A DNA stretch of 64,000 bases from Arctopsyche grandis (taxonomy: Eukaryota > Arthropoda > Insecta > Trichoptera > Hydropsychidae). Position 1 is the stretch's first letter, and the number at the start of each line of letters is the position of its first letter. Below, in pieces: positions 22,122 to 33,517 of this stretch. The stretch is taken from the NCBI RefSeq assembly GCF_051622035.1, contig NC_135355.1, forward strand, positions 620,001 through 684,000. Reading direction: 5' to 3'. A model generated the notes under the pieces. That model did not search any database and had not been told where the DNA came from. It saw only the letters and a program-made list of their open reading frames with translations. The position numbers were made by a program, and so were the translations under genes.

Positions 22122-24039
22122 TCCAAAGCCAACAATATATTGAACTAAACCATTTACACTATTATTCAATTAGTTTTCAAAATTTTCGGACAAAAATATA
22201 TGTATGTAGATGAACATGTTATTATGCTATACTTTAAATTACTATTAGCATTCTATCTTCTATGTAATTCCACCTTAAACTGTAACTTTCATTCAAAACC
22301 GTTATTACCCTTCTTTAATAGATGTTGAGTTGACATCATAAACATATAATATTACGATAAAAGATTGTTTTTCTTTATCACCGTTTAAATAAATATTGCA
22401 TCATTTAAACAAGGTATGAAGTGCATGTAATTTTTTCCAAAAATCCGAAATTATGTTCCTACTTCATTACTACTTCCAAAAGTATACTAAAGATACTACT
22501 TCCGAAAGTATCCATCTTATATACGAATATAAAATACATCTGAAAGTGTTTATAAATGTATAATGTAGAAGACCTAAACTTTTAATGTGTTTTTTTTTCA
22601 TATATCTTTAACACGTACATACATATGTATGCTATTTTTATGTTGTATTTTTGTGATATTATAAATTAACAAATCCCTTTGGTCCATGAGTTGTAACGCC
22701 TCTATTATAAAAGTATTTTAAATAAATGAATAAATGTCTACACGTAGGTATTATGTTTTGTTTTTTTTTTGATGGATTCATGCGATATGCTAGAAGAATT
22801 AAGATGTTTGAAAATAAATTTCATACATATATATGTACATATGTACATTTGTAATATTTTCTTGTTGAAAACCAGAAAGCGAGGATATTGCACGTGTAAT
22901 TCCATCGAAAAGTGTTCTCGAATTACGTTTTTATCGAAAAATTTGTAGCGTGAGAAAAAATGTAAGCGTATGCCGAAAAGATATATGTACGTTGTTGAAG
23001 CTCGTGTAAAATGAAGAAAAATATCTTTCGAAACACAATCCGATGTTTGTGTAGGTGAACACAGGGTAGGTATGTACATACATATGTATGTAGGTAGAAG
23101 GAAAAACATGACACGTTGGGGGAAAGGTGTCGGTGGCGGTGTAGCTTAATGAAAAAGTATGGAACTGAAACGAGAAATGGACGGAAAAAGGGAGAATGCT
23201 GAAATGGGAGTCGAACAATACCTCACAGGTGTAAAAGAAAACACTGTGGAATGTGACATCGACGCGTTCCCAACGCAAACCCGCCTACAGTTTTAATCAT
23301 ACGTCGCGCCGCTCGTCTTCTCTCATCTGCATTGCAAATTCTGCAAAAGAACATTATATAAATACACATGCATTTGAAAGTAATCCGTTTGTATTTTTAT
23401 CGTAAGGACGAAATAAATATGTATGTATAAGATTATAAACACACAACGATAAACCGCATCTTTATCATTCAACCGCAAACTTGGTAATACCACATATAAC
23501 ATATTATGTATGTACATAATATGTACAAGTATGTAATATTTCGCGATATTTTGAAAATTGTTTAATTTCAAGTTAATTCTTAGCGGTTCAAAACAATGTT
23601 TGCTCTTGTGGTTTCAAAATATCTTTTCAACTGCGAAAGGAAGTCGTGGTTGTATAAGAAACAAGATTTGATAAATTTATCTCAATTTCTTTTTTAGAAC
23701 GGCTAAAAATAATTTTTATTTTTGTCTATTGTGGAATATTTTTTCATGATTATGAAGTATATCGTTTTTTAACATTAAAATATTGATTTTGGCGATATTC
23801 TATACATTGTTGTTGTAATTACATTATGTAAAGAAGCATGCAGTATTATTGGAGTGTGCATTTTTAATAATACCGTCTATTTTTTTACTGTATCTACATA
23901 TTATAAAATTCGCCAGGTGATTATGACCCAAACTAAAAATTGAGTATCAGTTATTGAAATGCTTATCGTTAGGATGTAACTTATTTTAAATTTTTGAGTT
24001 GTTGACCGAATTTATTATACATATGTATGTAGGTAACAT
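22122..24039. other. Intergenic sequence, no gene recognised
   Basis: AT-rich with TATGTA/TACATA microsatellites. 22690-22735 (GTAACGCCTCTATTATAAAA, then AATAAATGAATAAATG) looks like a retroposon 3' tail. The open frames on the minus strand at 22.7-23.3 kb are microsatellite-rich and carry no domain. Confidence 0.35.
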
Positions 24040-24290
24040 AGGTCTCTTATATTTTACTAATTACAAGTGTACATATGATGAATTTCGTACACTTGTATTT
24101 TCAAATATTTTATATTTCAACCGAAAGCAGTACTTTTATTCTAGAGAATCGAGGCTTTTTATGTTTTTCTTCAAAACCTTTCTTTTTCATAATATTAAAC
24201 TGAATTTTCATATTATGTTAAAGTTTAAGCCTAATAACAAGTATCATATAGAATTTGGTGAAGATCCGCCAACCGGAAGTGGCAGTTAAT
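24040..24290 (+). repeat. Dispersed repeat R-C, copy in intergenic sequence
   Basis: Contains GAATCGAGGCTTTTTATGTT, TTTAAGCCTAATAACAAGTA and CCAACCGGAAGTGGCAGTTA in the same order as 32085-32225 in the first kelch gene. Non-coding. Confidence 0.65.
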
Positions 24291-24295
24291 TTTAA

Positions 24296-24705
24296 ATTTT
24301 ATTTTATTTTACATAGATATACATATATACCAGGAAGGCTTGACAAGAAGACCCCAATGCGCCTTCCTGGACAATTAATTACAAACATTTTCCAGAAGCT
24401 GAAGAACACGAAATAACAAATAATTAATTAATTAATTACAGAATTAATTCATTGAGAAATCTATTGATTTTAGATTTGTACATCATTTTTACAAATTGCA
24501 CATACAATACATACAGAAGATTTGTTAGAACAGGAAAGATGATTTTTGGCCAATTTTGAGGAACCGTTCCAACAATGATCAGATAAAATTGGCAAACTCT
24601 GATAAGAAACGATCGATTTGGAGTCACAAATATCCCCAAATCTAACCAGCAGTATAGCGGATCAAACCCACTGATCACTTGGTGCTAAATTAATCCACAC
24701 TGCTG
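24296..24705 (-). mobile_element. SINE-like retroposon
   Basis: On the minus strand the head reads AGCACCAAGTGATCAGTGGG, then TTTGATCC, which resembles a pol III A box plus B box (GGTTTGATCC). It ends with GGCGCATTGGGGTCTTCTTG, TCAAGCCTTCCTGG and an (AAAAT)n tail at 24296-24312. The TTGGGGT...AAGCC tail block recurs at 16690-16760. About 410 bp and non-coding. tRNA origin is inferred from the box-like motifs only. Confidence 0.5.
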
Positions 24706-25379
24706 GCTATATACATATATGTCAAGTACATTTGGCAAAATGAAAAATTTGGAAAACACAACGGTTTTTTTTATATTCAGATGTAAAATGAAATAATCGA
24801 CATTTTGTAATGAAAAAATATAATATTTAAAGTAAAATTTGTTGATAAGGTCCCAGATATGGCTCTCAGTTTGTTATATTTCATACATATAAATATTTAC
24901 TTTTAACGTTTGTATTGTATCGTGATGGAGGGTTCGTTTCGCCTTTTGCGAAAAACATGTGCGTTCATTGTTCCACCTATCGTTCTATCGGCAACTTCTC
25001 ACTCGTACACATTTCACTCCTTTTTGCGGTAGATACGTATATTCATATATATTTCCAGACAGATGCTTGTAACTTTGCCTTGGCTATTCTATTATATTAT
25101 TGTTATAAACCCATACATACATATTTCAGACAAAAGTAATAATCATTTGACTAATCTGCGCACATATGTTGTTATGAACTACATATTATTCGTACATACA
25201 GATAAAATGGTATTTTCTATGAGAGTTTGAAATACCGGGACTAATTTTTGCAGCCACTTAATAGGTATTTACGTATATTAAGTAGCGCGGGAGCTACAAA
25301 TATATACATATATAATATAATATTTTATGATAAAATTAAAACCGAGTAATTTTACAAACCTCCTTTGAGCTTCACTTAA
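24706..25379. other. Intergenic sequence, nothing recognised
   Basis: AT-rich, microsatellite-bearing; no gene or repeat family seen. Confidence 0.4.
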
Positions 25380-25640
25380 AAAAAATTCTGAAAAAAATTT
25401 GTCTCTTATCCGATCGTTTTCATACTTTGCCATATTGCTCATTTTGGTCATCAATATAATTAAATGGATCCTTCGCCATTACGACGGTGCAAAAATATCG
25501 CGTTAGACGCGTTTGAAACATCTTCCACGAAAAAGTGCCTGACGTTTATCCAGCGTTTGTTTAGACTCTTCTCACTTTTCGCCATGTCAGATTTCAATTG
25601 TTTAAACGCCTATTACTTTTTCTTTTTTCACTCTATATTT
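25380..25640 (+). repeat. Dispersed repeat R-A, copy 2
   Basis: Shares CGATCGTTTTCATACTTTGC, GCTCATTTTGGTCATCAATA and GGATCCTTCGCCATTACG with the copy at 11270. It extends into TCAATTGTTTAAACGCCTAT, also seen inverted at 43425 and 54182. Confidence 0.75.
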
Positions 25641-27290
25641 TATAAAATTTGCTTTATAGGTTCTCATAATCTCTCATATATTAATATTTATAGTTTTAAC
25701 TCTCATATGTATAAATTTCAAATTTGGCGTATAGCTTCGTGCAATGGCATATAGCCTCTATACATATGTATATCGATTTACGGCCAAATGTGTCAGATCT
25801 GATATTTCACTGCTAGAACTACATTTCTTTACTGAGCGTTATTAGTAAGTTATGTAGATATATTTTAGTTTGCAAACGATAAATGAAATAATCGGAATAT
25901 TTGAAACGAATCACAAATGGTTTGTAATCCCCTACACTTACAACATCTATGCTATGTACATACATACATACATAGATGGATGTACACACAATACGCTCTT
26001 TTTGGAATCACAATCGGAAACCGGTGAACTTTCTTTCGCCTTGTTCTTCCGTTTGTAGCATTAGACATACGCTTACAAAGGAAAGACATCGGAAAGTTGA
26101 AATAAGATTCAAGTCGAAAAATACATAATTCGGATAATATCAAGTTAAAAATTAAGCATCGCGACACTGAATCTGCGGTGAGGCCTTTGCCAAATACGTA
26201 CATAATATGATAATAAAACAGGATATTGAAGAAGAAATATCCCTAGGGAGTGACCTGAGCGGAAGCTGCAATTTATTGCAGCCACTAAGTGTACCGACCG
26301 GACTGCGAACAAAGGTTTCAGGTTCCGGACGTTAACTAGACCCTTATCATAAATTACACGTTATATGTAGGTATGAATGAACTATACTCGGCTATACTAT
26401 ATTCGGGTTGACGAGTTTAAAATTTGTACGAAACCCTTCATAATTGAATATACGTACATATGTACATATGTATGCATGTCTAAATTTACAGGTAATTTTC
26501 AATATTAGAAAAATATTTTGAAGAAACCAATCCACGGCATTATCTATTCGTTTCTACCAAACATTATTATGAATTATTATTTTTTGGTTAAAATAGCACA
26601 TACATACATATTTACACATTACTTATTGAGTACAAAATAATATGGCAAGAGATCACGAAATGATTCCCTCGGAACAAATCGTACAGAAACAAATAACCAA
26701 GCTTTGGAATTTTGCATTCTCGATCGATTGTTTGGCAAATTATTATAACCAGAACATTAAGTTTGAAGGCAAACAAGATGTTATATGAAAGGTAGGTTAT
26801 GCACTTTTTAATACAAAAAAAAATGTCCACACCTAGTCCCCTGTTTTTAAAAGTCACCGATACAAATTTTATTTAATTTTAAAATTTTAAAATGAATAAA
26901 TTTCCAATTGATTTTCTGTACCAGTATTTATCATAAGTTAACCGTGATCAATTATTTATAAATATACGTATATTCTAGAATGAAACTTTTACTGGTGATT
27001 ACAAATTTAATTCAATTCGTGTCAATTCCTTTCCAAAACCAACCGTAGAAATATCAACGGACACAACCATAGATTCATATATGTAGAATAACATATTATT
27101 ATATGCACAAGACAATATTTCAAAAACTTATTCACATTGTTATTATTTCTCTAAAAACGCTTATCTAGGTATACAAAAAAGGTTTGCTTGCACAAACGGG
27201 GATATTTCAATACATATGAACCAAATTATCTAGTAAGATAATCTATAGTAGTCGATTACTTTTCGACAGTACGTATACGTATGTATGTAC

Positions 27291-27323
<33 letters not shown>

Positions 27324-27670
27324 CCTATACATACTTATGTATTATATTTATATGTGCAGCTGAAGTCTATAGTAAATCATTCACGCGCTGTGTGTTCAAT
27401 CGAATAGGTAATACATTGTTTTCACACCTACGTATCAATGTACATATTAAATAAATCAATATTTTGTATTAGATTTAAGTATGTTTGTATGTACAGACAA
27501 GTGTATATGTGTATTAATTACAGAAAAAAAGATGGAAAAGTGTTTTCATTGCCCGACTGATTACCTTCACAACTTTGTCAACGTGAGAGCTAATTATAAT
27601 ACATTGAAATATAGATTGATTAGTTTTCGTATGGTGTTTTAAAATAAAAATTTGCTGACTTTAATTTCAG
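25641..27670. other. Region upstream of the first kelch gene's visible exons
   Basis: AT-rich with TACATA microsatellites (25955-25985, 27270-27325). I searched here for BTB-domain exons like those of the second kelch gene (IYAHKNVLAASSEFF, IDLKHIEKFGELAKTL) and found none. 26209-26340 holds a 43-codon frame without a recognisable domain. Confidence 0.4.
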
Positions 27671-30600
27671 ATTTATAAATCTCCCGATTTCCTTCAGTTG
27701 AATGTGTCGGAAGTGGTTAGTATACTACAATCGAACGATTTGAATGCACCATGCGAGGAAGATGTGTTTTTTGCGATGAAATTGTGGATTGAATTTGACA
27801 AATCATGTCGTCAGCAGTTTTTGTTCACTGTGTTGAGTTGTGTCAGACTGACTTTGTTGTCTGTGGAGGTAATTTAATGTCATCTTAAAACTTGAATAAT
27901 ATCTTTGTCCATATATTCTTACAATTGTTATTTCTAAAACTCATTTTAGTTTTTAACTGGAGAAGTATTGCCCTATTGCAGTTGTTGTTCCGAATGTGTC
28001 ATGATCATTACGAAAGCGATGCAGTTGATTGTGTCTCCGAACTTCCAATCCAATGAACAAAGAGGAGGCAGTTGTGGTGGTCCAGCTGGTGTTGGTCCTC
28101 CTAACATTAGCTCAGACACAAAAATGATCATTGTTGGAAGCTGGGAAGACGCAGTAAGTCCAAAATTTTTTTTTAAATAATCAGACTCACATATTATTAT
28201 AATGATGACGAAAAGAACCGAACAAAAATACTTCAAATGAATATTACATATTTCTTTTAAAGTAATAGCGAATGAATAGATAATTAAATAGGAAGGTAGT
28301 ACAGATTACACTGCTGTAGTGAATTGTGATGTGGTTACGTTTTTGTTTTCCCACTTTTAGACAAAACTTTTTTTGATCACGGTAAATTTATTTTATCTAA
28401 TCTATAATTTGGAAAGAGACTTTGTATGTATCCTTGGTCGTCGTTTTCGTCGTTTTCGTCCGTAGATCGGTGACGTCATCGAACACGTGATTCGATTTTT
28501 TTTTTTTCGATCCATGGGCGCCGATTTGTTTTTTTCGTTTCAATGGATTCACCCCCGCGGGGGCGCAAGGCGAGTAGCTTCATGGGGCCCCGCCAGGGGC
28601 GCCACAAGGGGCGCAGCCCCGTGGGGCCCCAGCCTCATGGGGCGCAGCCCCATGGGGCTTAAAAGGGGGCGCCACAAGGGACGCAGCCCCGTGGGGCCCC
28701 GAAGGGGGCCCGGGGGGCCCAGCCTCATGGGGCGCAGCCCCATGGGGCTCAAAAGGGGGCGCCACGAGGGGCGCAGCCCCGTGGGGCCCCGGGGGGGCCC
28801 AGCCTCATGGGGCGCAGCAGGCCCAGTCTCAAAAGGGGGCGCCACAAGGAGCGCAGCCCCGTGGGGCCCCGTGGGGCCCCGAAGGGGGCCCGGGGGGCCC
28901 AGCCTCATGGGGCGCAAGCCCTAATAGGCATTAACTAAGGGGGGCCCCGAAGGGGGCCCGGGGGGCCCAGCCTCATGGGGCGCAGCCCCATGGGGCTCAA
29001 AAGGGGGCGCCACAAGGGGCGCAGCCCCGTGGGGCCCTGAATGGGGGCCCGGGGGGCCCAGCCTCATGGGGCGCAGCCCCATGGGGCTCAAAAGGGGGCG
29101 CCACAAGGGGCGCAGCCCCGTGGGGCCCCGAAGGGGGCCCGGGGGGCCCAGCCTCATGGGGCGCAAGCCCTAATAGGCATTAACTAAGGGGGGCGAAGCC
29201 CTAGACGGCAATTAATCATGGGGGCGCGGAGGGGCGAAGCCCTAAAAGGCAACTGATCATGGGGGCGAAGCCTTAGACGGCATTTAATCATGGGGGCGCG
29301 GAGGGGCGAAGCCCTAAAAGGCATTAACTAAGGGGGGCGAAGCCCTAAACGGCAATTAATCTTGGGGGCGCGGGGGGCGAAGCCCTAAAAGGCATTAACT
29401 AGGGGGGGCGAAGCCCTAGACGGCATTTAATCATGGGGGTGCGGAGGGGCGAAGCCCTAAAAGGCATTAACTAAGGGGGGCGAAGCCCGAAACGGCAATT
29501 AATCTTGGGGGCGCGGGGGGCGAAGCCCTAAAAGGCATTAACTAAGGGGGGCGAAGCCCTAGACGGCTTTGAATCATGGGGGCGCGGAGGGGCGAAGCCC
29601 TAAAAGGCAACTGATCATGGGGGCGAAGCCCTAAACGGCAATTGCTCATGGGGCGTGGAGGGGCGAAGCCCTAGAAGGCAAAGGCTCAGGGGGGTGCCGA
29701 GGGCGAAGCCCTAGAAGGCAAAAAAAAAAAAATTGATTTTTTTTTTTGATTTTTTTAAATTTTTTTTTTGATTTTTTTTTAATTTTTTTTTTGATTTTTT
29801 TTTTATTTTTTTTTAATTTTTCTTTTAATTTTTTTTTTAAATTTTTAAATTTTTTTTTTTTTTTTAATTAAATTAGCTTAGTCATGTTTAAGCGGTTTAT
29901 ATTATAAACACTGAGCGAAGCCGGGTAATACAGCTAGTATATATATATATAGAAACGATTCAGTTCCAATTCCGATTTCCGATCCCTGTTTCAGTTGTGA
30001 ATTCCAATTCCTGCTTCAATTCTGATACCCGATCCCTGTTTCAGTTCCGATTAATTAGTAGTATTCGTATTGTAACTTTATTTTAAGCTAGTGTTGTGCT
30101 CGTTGAATTCAACGGGTGGTTTCGGAAATGAAATGATATACAACTATAACGTAAAGTAAATTAAAGAAGAAAAAAAGTTAAATGCGCGCATTACACGCTC
30201 ACCGAACCAACCCGTTCGAAATGATGAATTAATGTGTGTGTCTATGTGGATGTGTGTACACTCTTAGCGGATGCTCACCCATTGCTCAGAATAACGATGC
30301 GTTCCTCTAATTCATAGAGGTGTAGCGCGACACTCTATCATATGCAATGCAAGGTAGCAGGGAAGTGGGGGGGGGGCGGGTCTGAAGTCGGCGTTGCACA
30401 TCACGTGTCAATTCGTAATTCGTGATTCGTAATACGTAATTCGTGTATAATTATTTTTCCGAAACCACCCGTTTCGATTTCGATTTTGATTTTGATTTGT
30501 GGCAACCTAGGGGTGGAAGCCTCGGGGTGATAGCCTAGGGGCAGCCGCTTCGATTACTGTTTCAGTTCCGGATCCCAATTCCAGTTTTAGTTCCGGGTCC

Positions 30601-33414
30601 CGATTACTTTTTTTTCAGTTCCAGATCCCGATTACTGTTTCGATTCCAGATTCGGATTAATTTTTCAGTTCCGGTTCCTCATCCCTGTTTCAGTTCCGAT
30701 TCCCGATTTCTGTTTTAGTTCCGATTAATTATTACTATTCGTATTTTTAACTTTATTTTAAATCATGTATCAATTTGTTTCCGAAACCACCCGTTGAAAT
30801 TTCAACGGGCACATCACTATTTGTATTGTATAATTGAAAATTTGATTTGTCAAGTGTATTTAAATAAATGAACGTGTAAATTTTCAACGGAAAGTATTGT
30901 ACTTGTACGGTGTTTTATTTTTCACAGGGTCGCAATTTTATTGAGACTTACAGTGCGGCCCAAAATTCGTGGTCTGTGTCCAGAGATTATGGATTCAATA
31001 GGAGGAATTACTCTGTCGCTTTGGTCAACAACCGCATACTGATCATTGGCGGATATATCAACAGAGCTGGAGTGGCAACTGTAAAGTATATGTATTTCCA
31101 TTCGATGAAGTACGTCGCGTCGGGCATTCGATAAAGGAATCATTGCGTTTGCAGGTAGACTATGTAGATATAACGAGTGGTCAGAAGTTCGGAATGTCAC
31201 CTTTGAAAATAGGACGTTACAATGCAGCTTCAGCCACGATCAGCCGAGGATCTTCGAGTGACGTTTACCTGATCGGAGGATTGACAAGTCCCGGAAGAAC
31301 GTTGAATTCGGTCGAAAGGTGGAACAGCGATTCGCAGTCGTGGGTTAGCAATGTTCCTGGAATGCTGCAGCCACTGCATGCACACGCTGCATCGGTTGTA
31401 GACGGTAGAATATACGTGACAGGTGGTTCATTAGCGAACAAAGTCACTGTGAACACTGTCCAGATGTATTCTCCGGAGACTAATTCCTGGTCTTACCGCA
31501 CGCCGATGAACTCCAGCAGATTCTGTCATTTGGTAATTATTTTCACACATTATATTTGTATCTAGCTCTAACTAATGCAGGTATGAAATTACGCTCAAAT
31601 TTTAACGTTCTAACAAAAGAAAAAAAAAATGCGACTGAAAGTACGTTATAAGATTTGACTTGAGCATCTATGTATGTACGTAGTATAAATATATGAAATG
31701 TTGTGATCATGCAAAAATTCCAACTCCAGATTTCAACTGATTTGAACTCGGAATCGATTACTGATCACGTTTTTATTATCTAGAAAAAATGTGTGTCTGT
31801 GTATTTTGGTGGATTTTTTGAACACCTCTAATCTTATCGAACTGAAACTTCGTATCGGTTACTGAAATTTTTATCGATACAATGTAAATTTTTTTCAAAT
31901 TTTTAAGTTGACCGGAATTGGTACCTTCCCTTATAGTAGGTGCTCTCTTTTTTTTAAGATTTTGAGTTCAATTATCTCCCGAACAGCTAACCAAATCGGA
32001 TTGGAATTTTTTTACCTGTAATAAAAGTTATAATACCCGAATAGTTTTTATATATTTTTTCCTAAGCCGGAAGTAGTACTTTTACTCTATAGAATCGAGG
32101 TTTTTTATGTTTTTCTAAGAAAATCTTTAGTTTATAGACCTGACATTTCATAACTAGAAGTTTAAGGGTAATAACAAGTTATGTATAAAATTTGGTAACC
32201 ATCCCTCAACCGAAAGTGGCAGTTTACTCTTGTTCGATTTTTCTTTCACTATTTTTTTCGACCCCTTAAAAATGTGTGCTCGTCACGAAAAATTTCAAGT
32301 AAAATAATTGTAACAATGTAATGAAAATAAAAAAAAATCATTAAATTTCATAAACCGGAAGTTGGATTTTTTCCTCTTAGAAAGGTCAAAAATGTTATCG
32401 CCTCGATTTTGGCCACATCCATGAACGTATTAAGCTGAAAATTTAAATATTTGCATTAGTTATGTACTAATTTGCTAAGGTTTTGGTCAGAATTCGTAAG
32501 CCGGAAATCGTATTTTTTTTTAAAACAATATTTCATTATTTTATTTTGACCTTTTAAATTATTTTAAGCTTCTTGATATTTATTGTGTATAATAAAGATA
32601 GTGATTTTGAGTAAAAGTAAAAATAAAAATCAGCAAACTTAATGAACCGGAAGTGGGATTTTTTCCTCTTCCTATCAAGCTGAAAATTTATGTTTGTATT
32701 CTTTATGCACTAACTTTGAATTGGTAAAATTTTGGTCAGAATTCGTAAACAATATTTAATTATTTTATTATGACCGTAAACTATTTTTATTTTCTTGATA
32801 TTTAATGAGTATAGTAATTATAGTGATTTTAAGTAATAAAAAAATTCGATCAAAATCCAACAACCGAAAGTAGAATTTTTGTTTTGTGTAAGTTTCCCTA
32901 CATTTGCGCTCAATTTGTATCGAAAATGGTCTCATAACCGGTTTGTGTGAATGTGTTACATATGTATGTTTATTTAATTATTGATTTTTTTTTAAATTAG
33001 AGTGCTGTAATCAGAGGAAGGATTTTCGTTGTTGGAGGTTGTGGTGTTTATTACAACGCAGCTACTGTTATGTCTAATGTGGAGGCTTACGACCCCAATT
33101 CAAATTCGTGGACTTCGATTACAAGTCTGCCGAGTCCTCGCACGGGAGGTAACGTCTGTCTATTCCAAAATAGAATCGTCTTCATAGGTAAGAAACATTT
33201 GATGATGAAGATGAAGATGACAAATCAGAGAACAAAATACGTGATATAATAAATTATTTAATATTTAATGCAAGGTGGAAGAGCTCCAAATGGTTATGTC
33301 AGCGAAGTTATGGAATACGATGATGGAAATGGATCGTGGAATTCTCTCGGAAGAATCAATATTCCAAGGGAGGGCACCTATCCTTTTCTTGTGCCACAAA
33401 ATGCAGTTTTTTGA
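27671..33414 (+). CDS. Kelch-repeat protein 1 (BACK + kelch; BTB exons not found)
   Basis: Probable relative of Cullin-3 substrate adaptors, in which kelch blades bind substrate. Exons: 27671-27868 and 27950-28153 (BACK: LNVSEVVSILQSNDLNAPCE, LWIEFDKS, VRLTLLSVE), 30928-31080, 31155-31532, 33001-33187, 33275-33414. All are GT-AG and the phases agree, giving 419 codons. Blades show GG doublets and spaced Tyr/Trp: ILIIGGY, DVYLIGGLTSPGRTLNSVER, RIYVTGG...YSPETNSWS, RIFVVGGCG...YDPNSNSWT. It ends in VPQNAVF. The N-terminal BTB and 3-box exons present in the second gene are absent from the 5.5 kb upstream: either they are far away, or the copy is 5'-truncated. The open frame and intact splice sites argue for a working exon set. 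Introns of 2.8 and 1.5 kb carry mobile elements. Confidence 0.8.
28396..29937 (+). mobile_element. Helitron with ~1.2 kb of internal GC-rich tandem repeats
   Basis: Lies in the intron 28154-30927. The 5' end, TCTAATCTATAATTTGG then AAAGAGACTTTGTATGTA, and the 3' end, GAGCGAAGCCGGGTAATACA then GCTAG|T, match the small Helitron at 62120-62519. The core is two arrays. Array 1, 28550-29180, has ~90-bp units with GGCGCCACAAGGGGCGCAGC and CCTCATGGGGCGCAGCC. Array 2, 29180-29720, has ~60-bp units with GGGGCGAAGCCCTAAAAGGC and ATTAACTAAGG. A T-rich block (29720-29870) follows. Non-coding; the GC frames are by-products of the repeats. Confidence 0.75.
29950..30830. repeat. Cluster of degenerate Helitron-like ends and TTCCGATTCC repeats
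   Basis: Short degenerate units of CAGTTCCGATTCCCGATCC type fill 29960-30050 and 30540-30725. A perfect 20-bp palindrome CCCGTTGAAATTTCAACGGG (30790-30809) is followed by CACATCACTA. An inverted equivalent at 30088-30128 ends CTAGTGTTGTGCTCGTTG, and a third stands at 62553-62596. A hairpin about 10 bp before CTAG is the Helitron 3' signature. Lies in an intron of kelch gene 1. Confidence 0.5.
31895..32890 (+). repeat. Dispersed repeat R-C with an internal tandem duplication
   Basis: Intron 31533-33000 of kelch gene 1. 31895-32225 matches the copy at 24040-24290. 32340-32640 and 32641-32890 are diverged tandem units sharing CCGGAAGTnGGATTTTTTCC, AAGCTGAAAATTTA, GGTCAGAATTCGTAA and AATTATTTTATT(A/T)TGACC. 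The motif (A)CCGGAAGT or close variants recur about every 140-300 bp. Confidence 0.65.
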
Positions 33415-33511
33415 ACATCTACTAAAAATAAATTGCATACACACTTTACTTACGTGTTCAATGTTGCTTATTGCATACAGATGTACAATGTAGCTTTAAA
33501 GATATTTTTTA

Positions 33512-33517
33512 AATAAA
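33512..33517 (+). promoter_or_regulatory. Poly(A) signal of kelch gene 1
   Basis: AATAAA 98 bp after the TGA at 33412-33414, with T-rich sequence following. Confidence 0.6.

Noticed and set aside
22738-23278. Overlapping minus-strand frames of 63-123 codons
   Set aside because: Composition is driven by microsatellites (YICMYI, THMYVHTY) and there is no recognisable domain.
26209-26340. 43-codon frame MIIKQDIEEEISLGSDL...
   Set aside because: No domain, no splice context joining it to the kelch exon at 27671, and a sequence texture unlike the neighbouring gene.
28487-29166. Long open frames on both strands coding Gly/Pro/Arg-rich proteins
   Set aside because: They are produced by GC-rich tandem repeats in a Helitron core; frames are open in several registers and the repeated peptides follow the DNA unit.
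29180-29720. Regularly spaced repeats that could suggest a CRISPR array
   Set aside because: The units are contiguous minisatellite copies with no unique spacers, in a eukaryotic intron, without cas genes.
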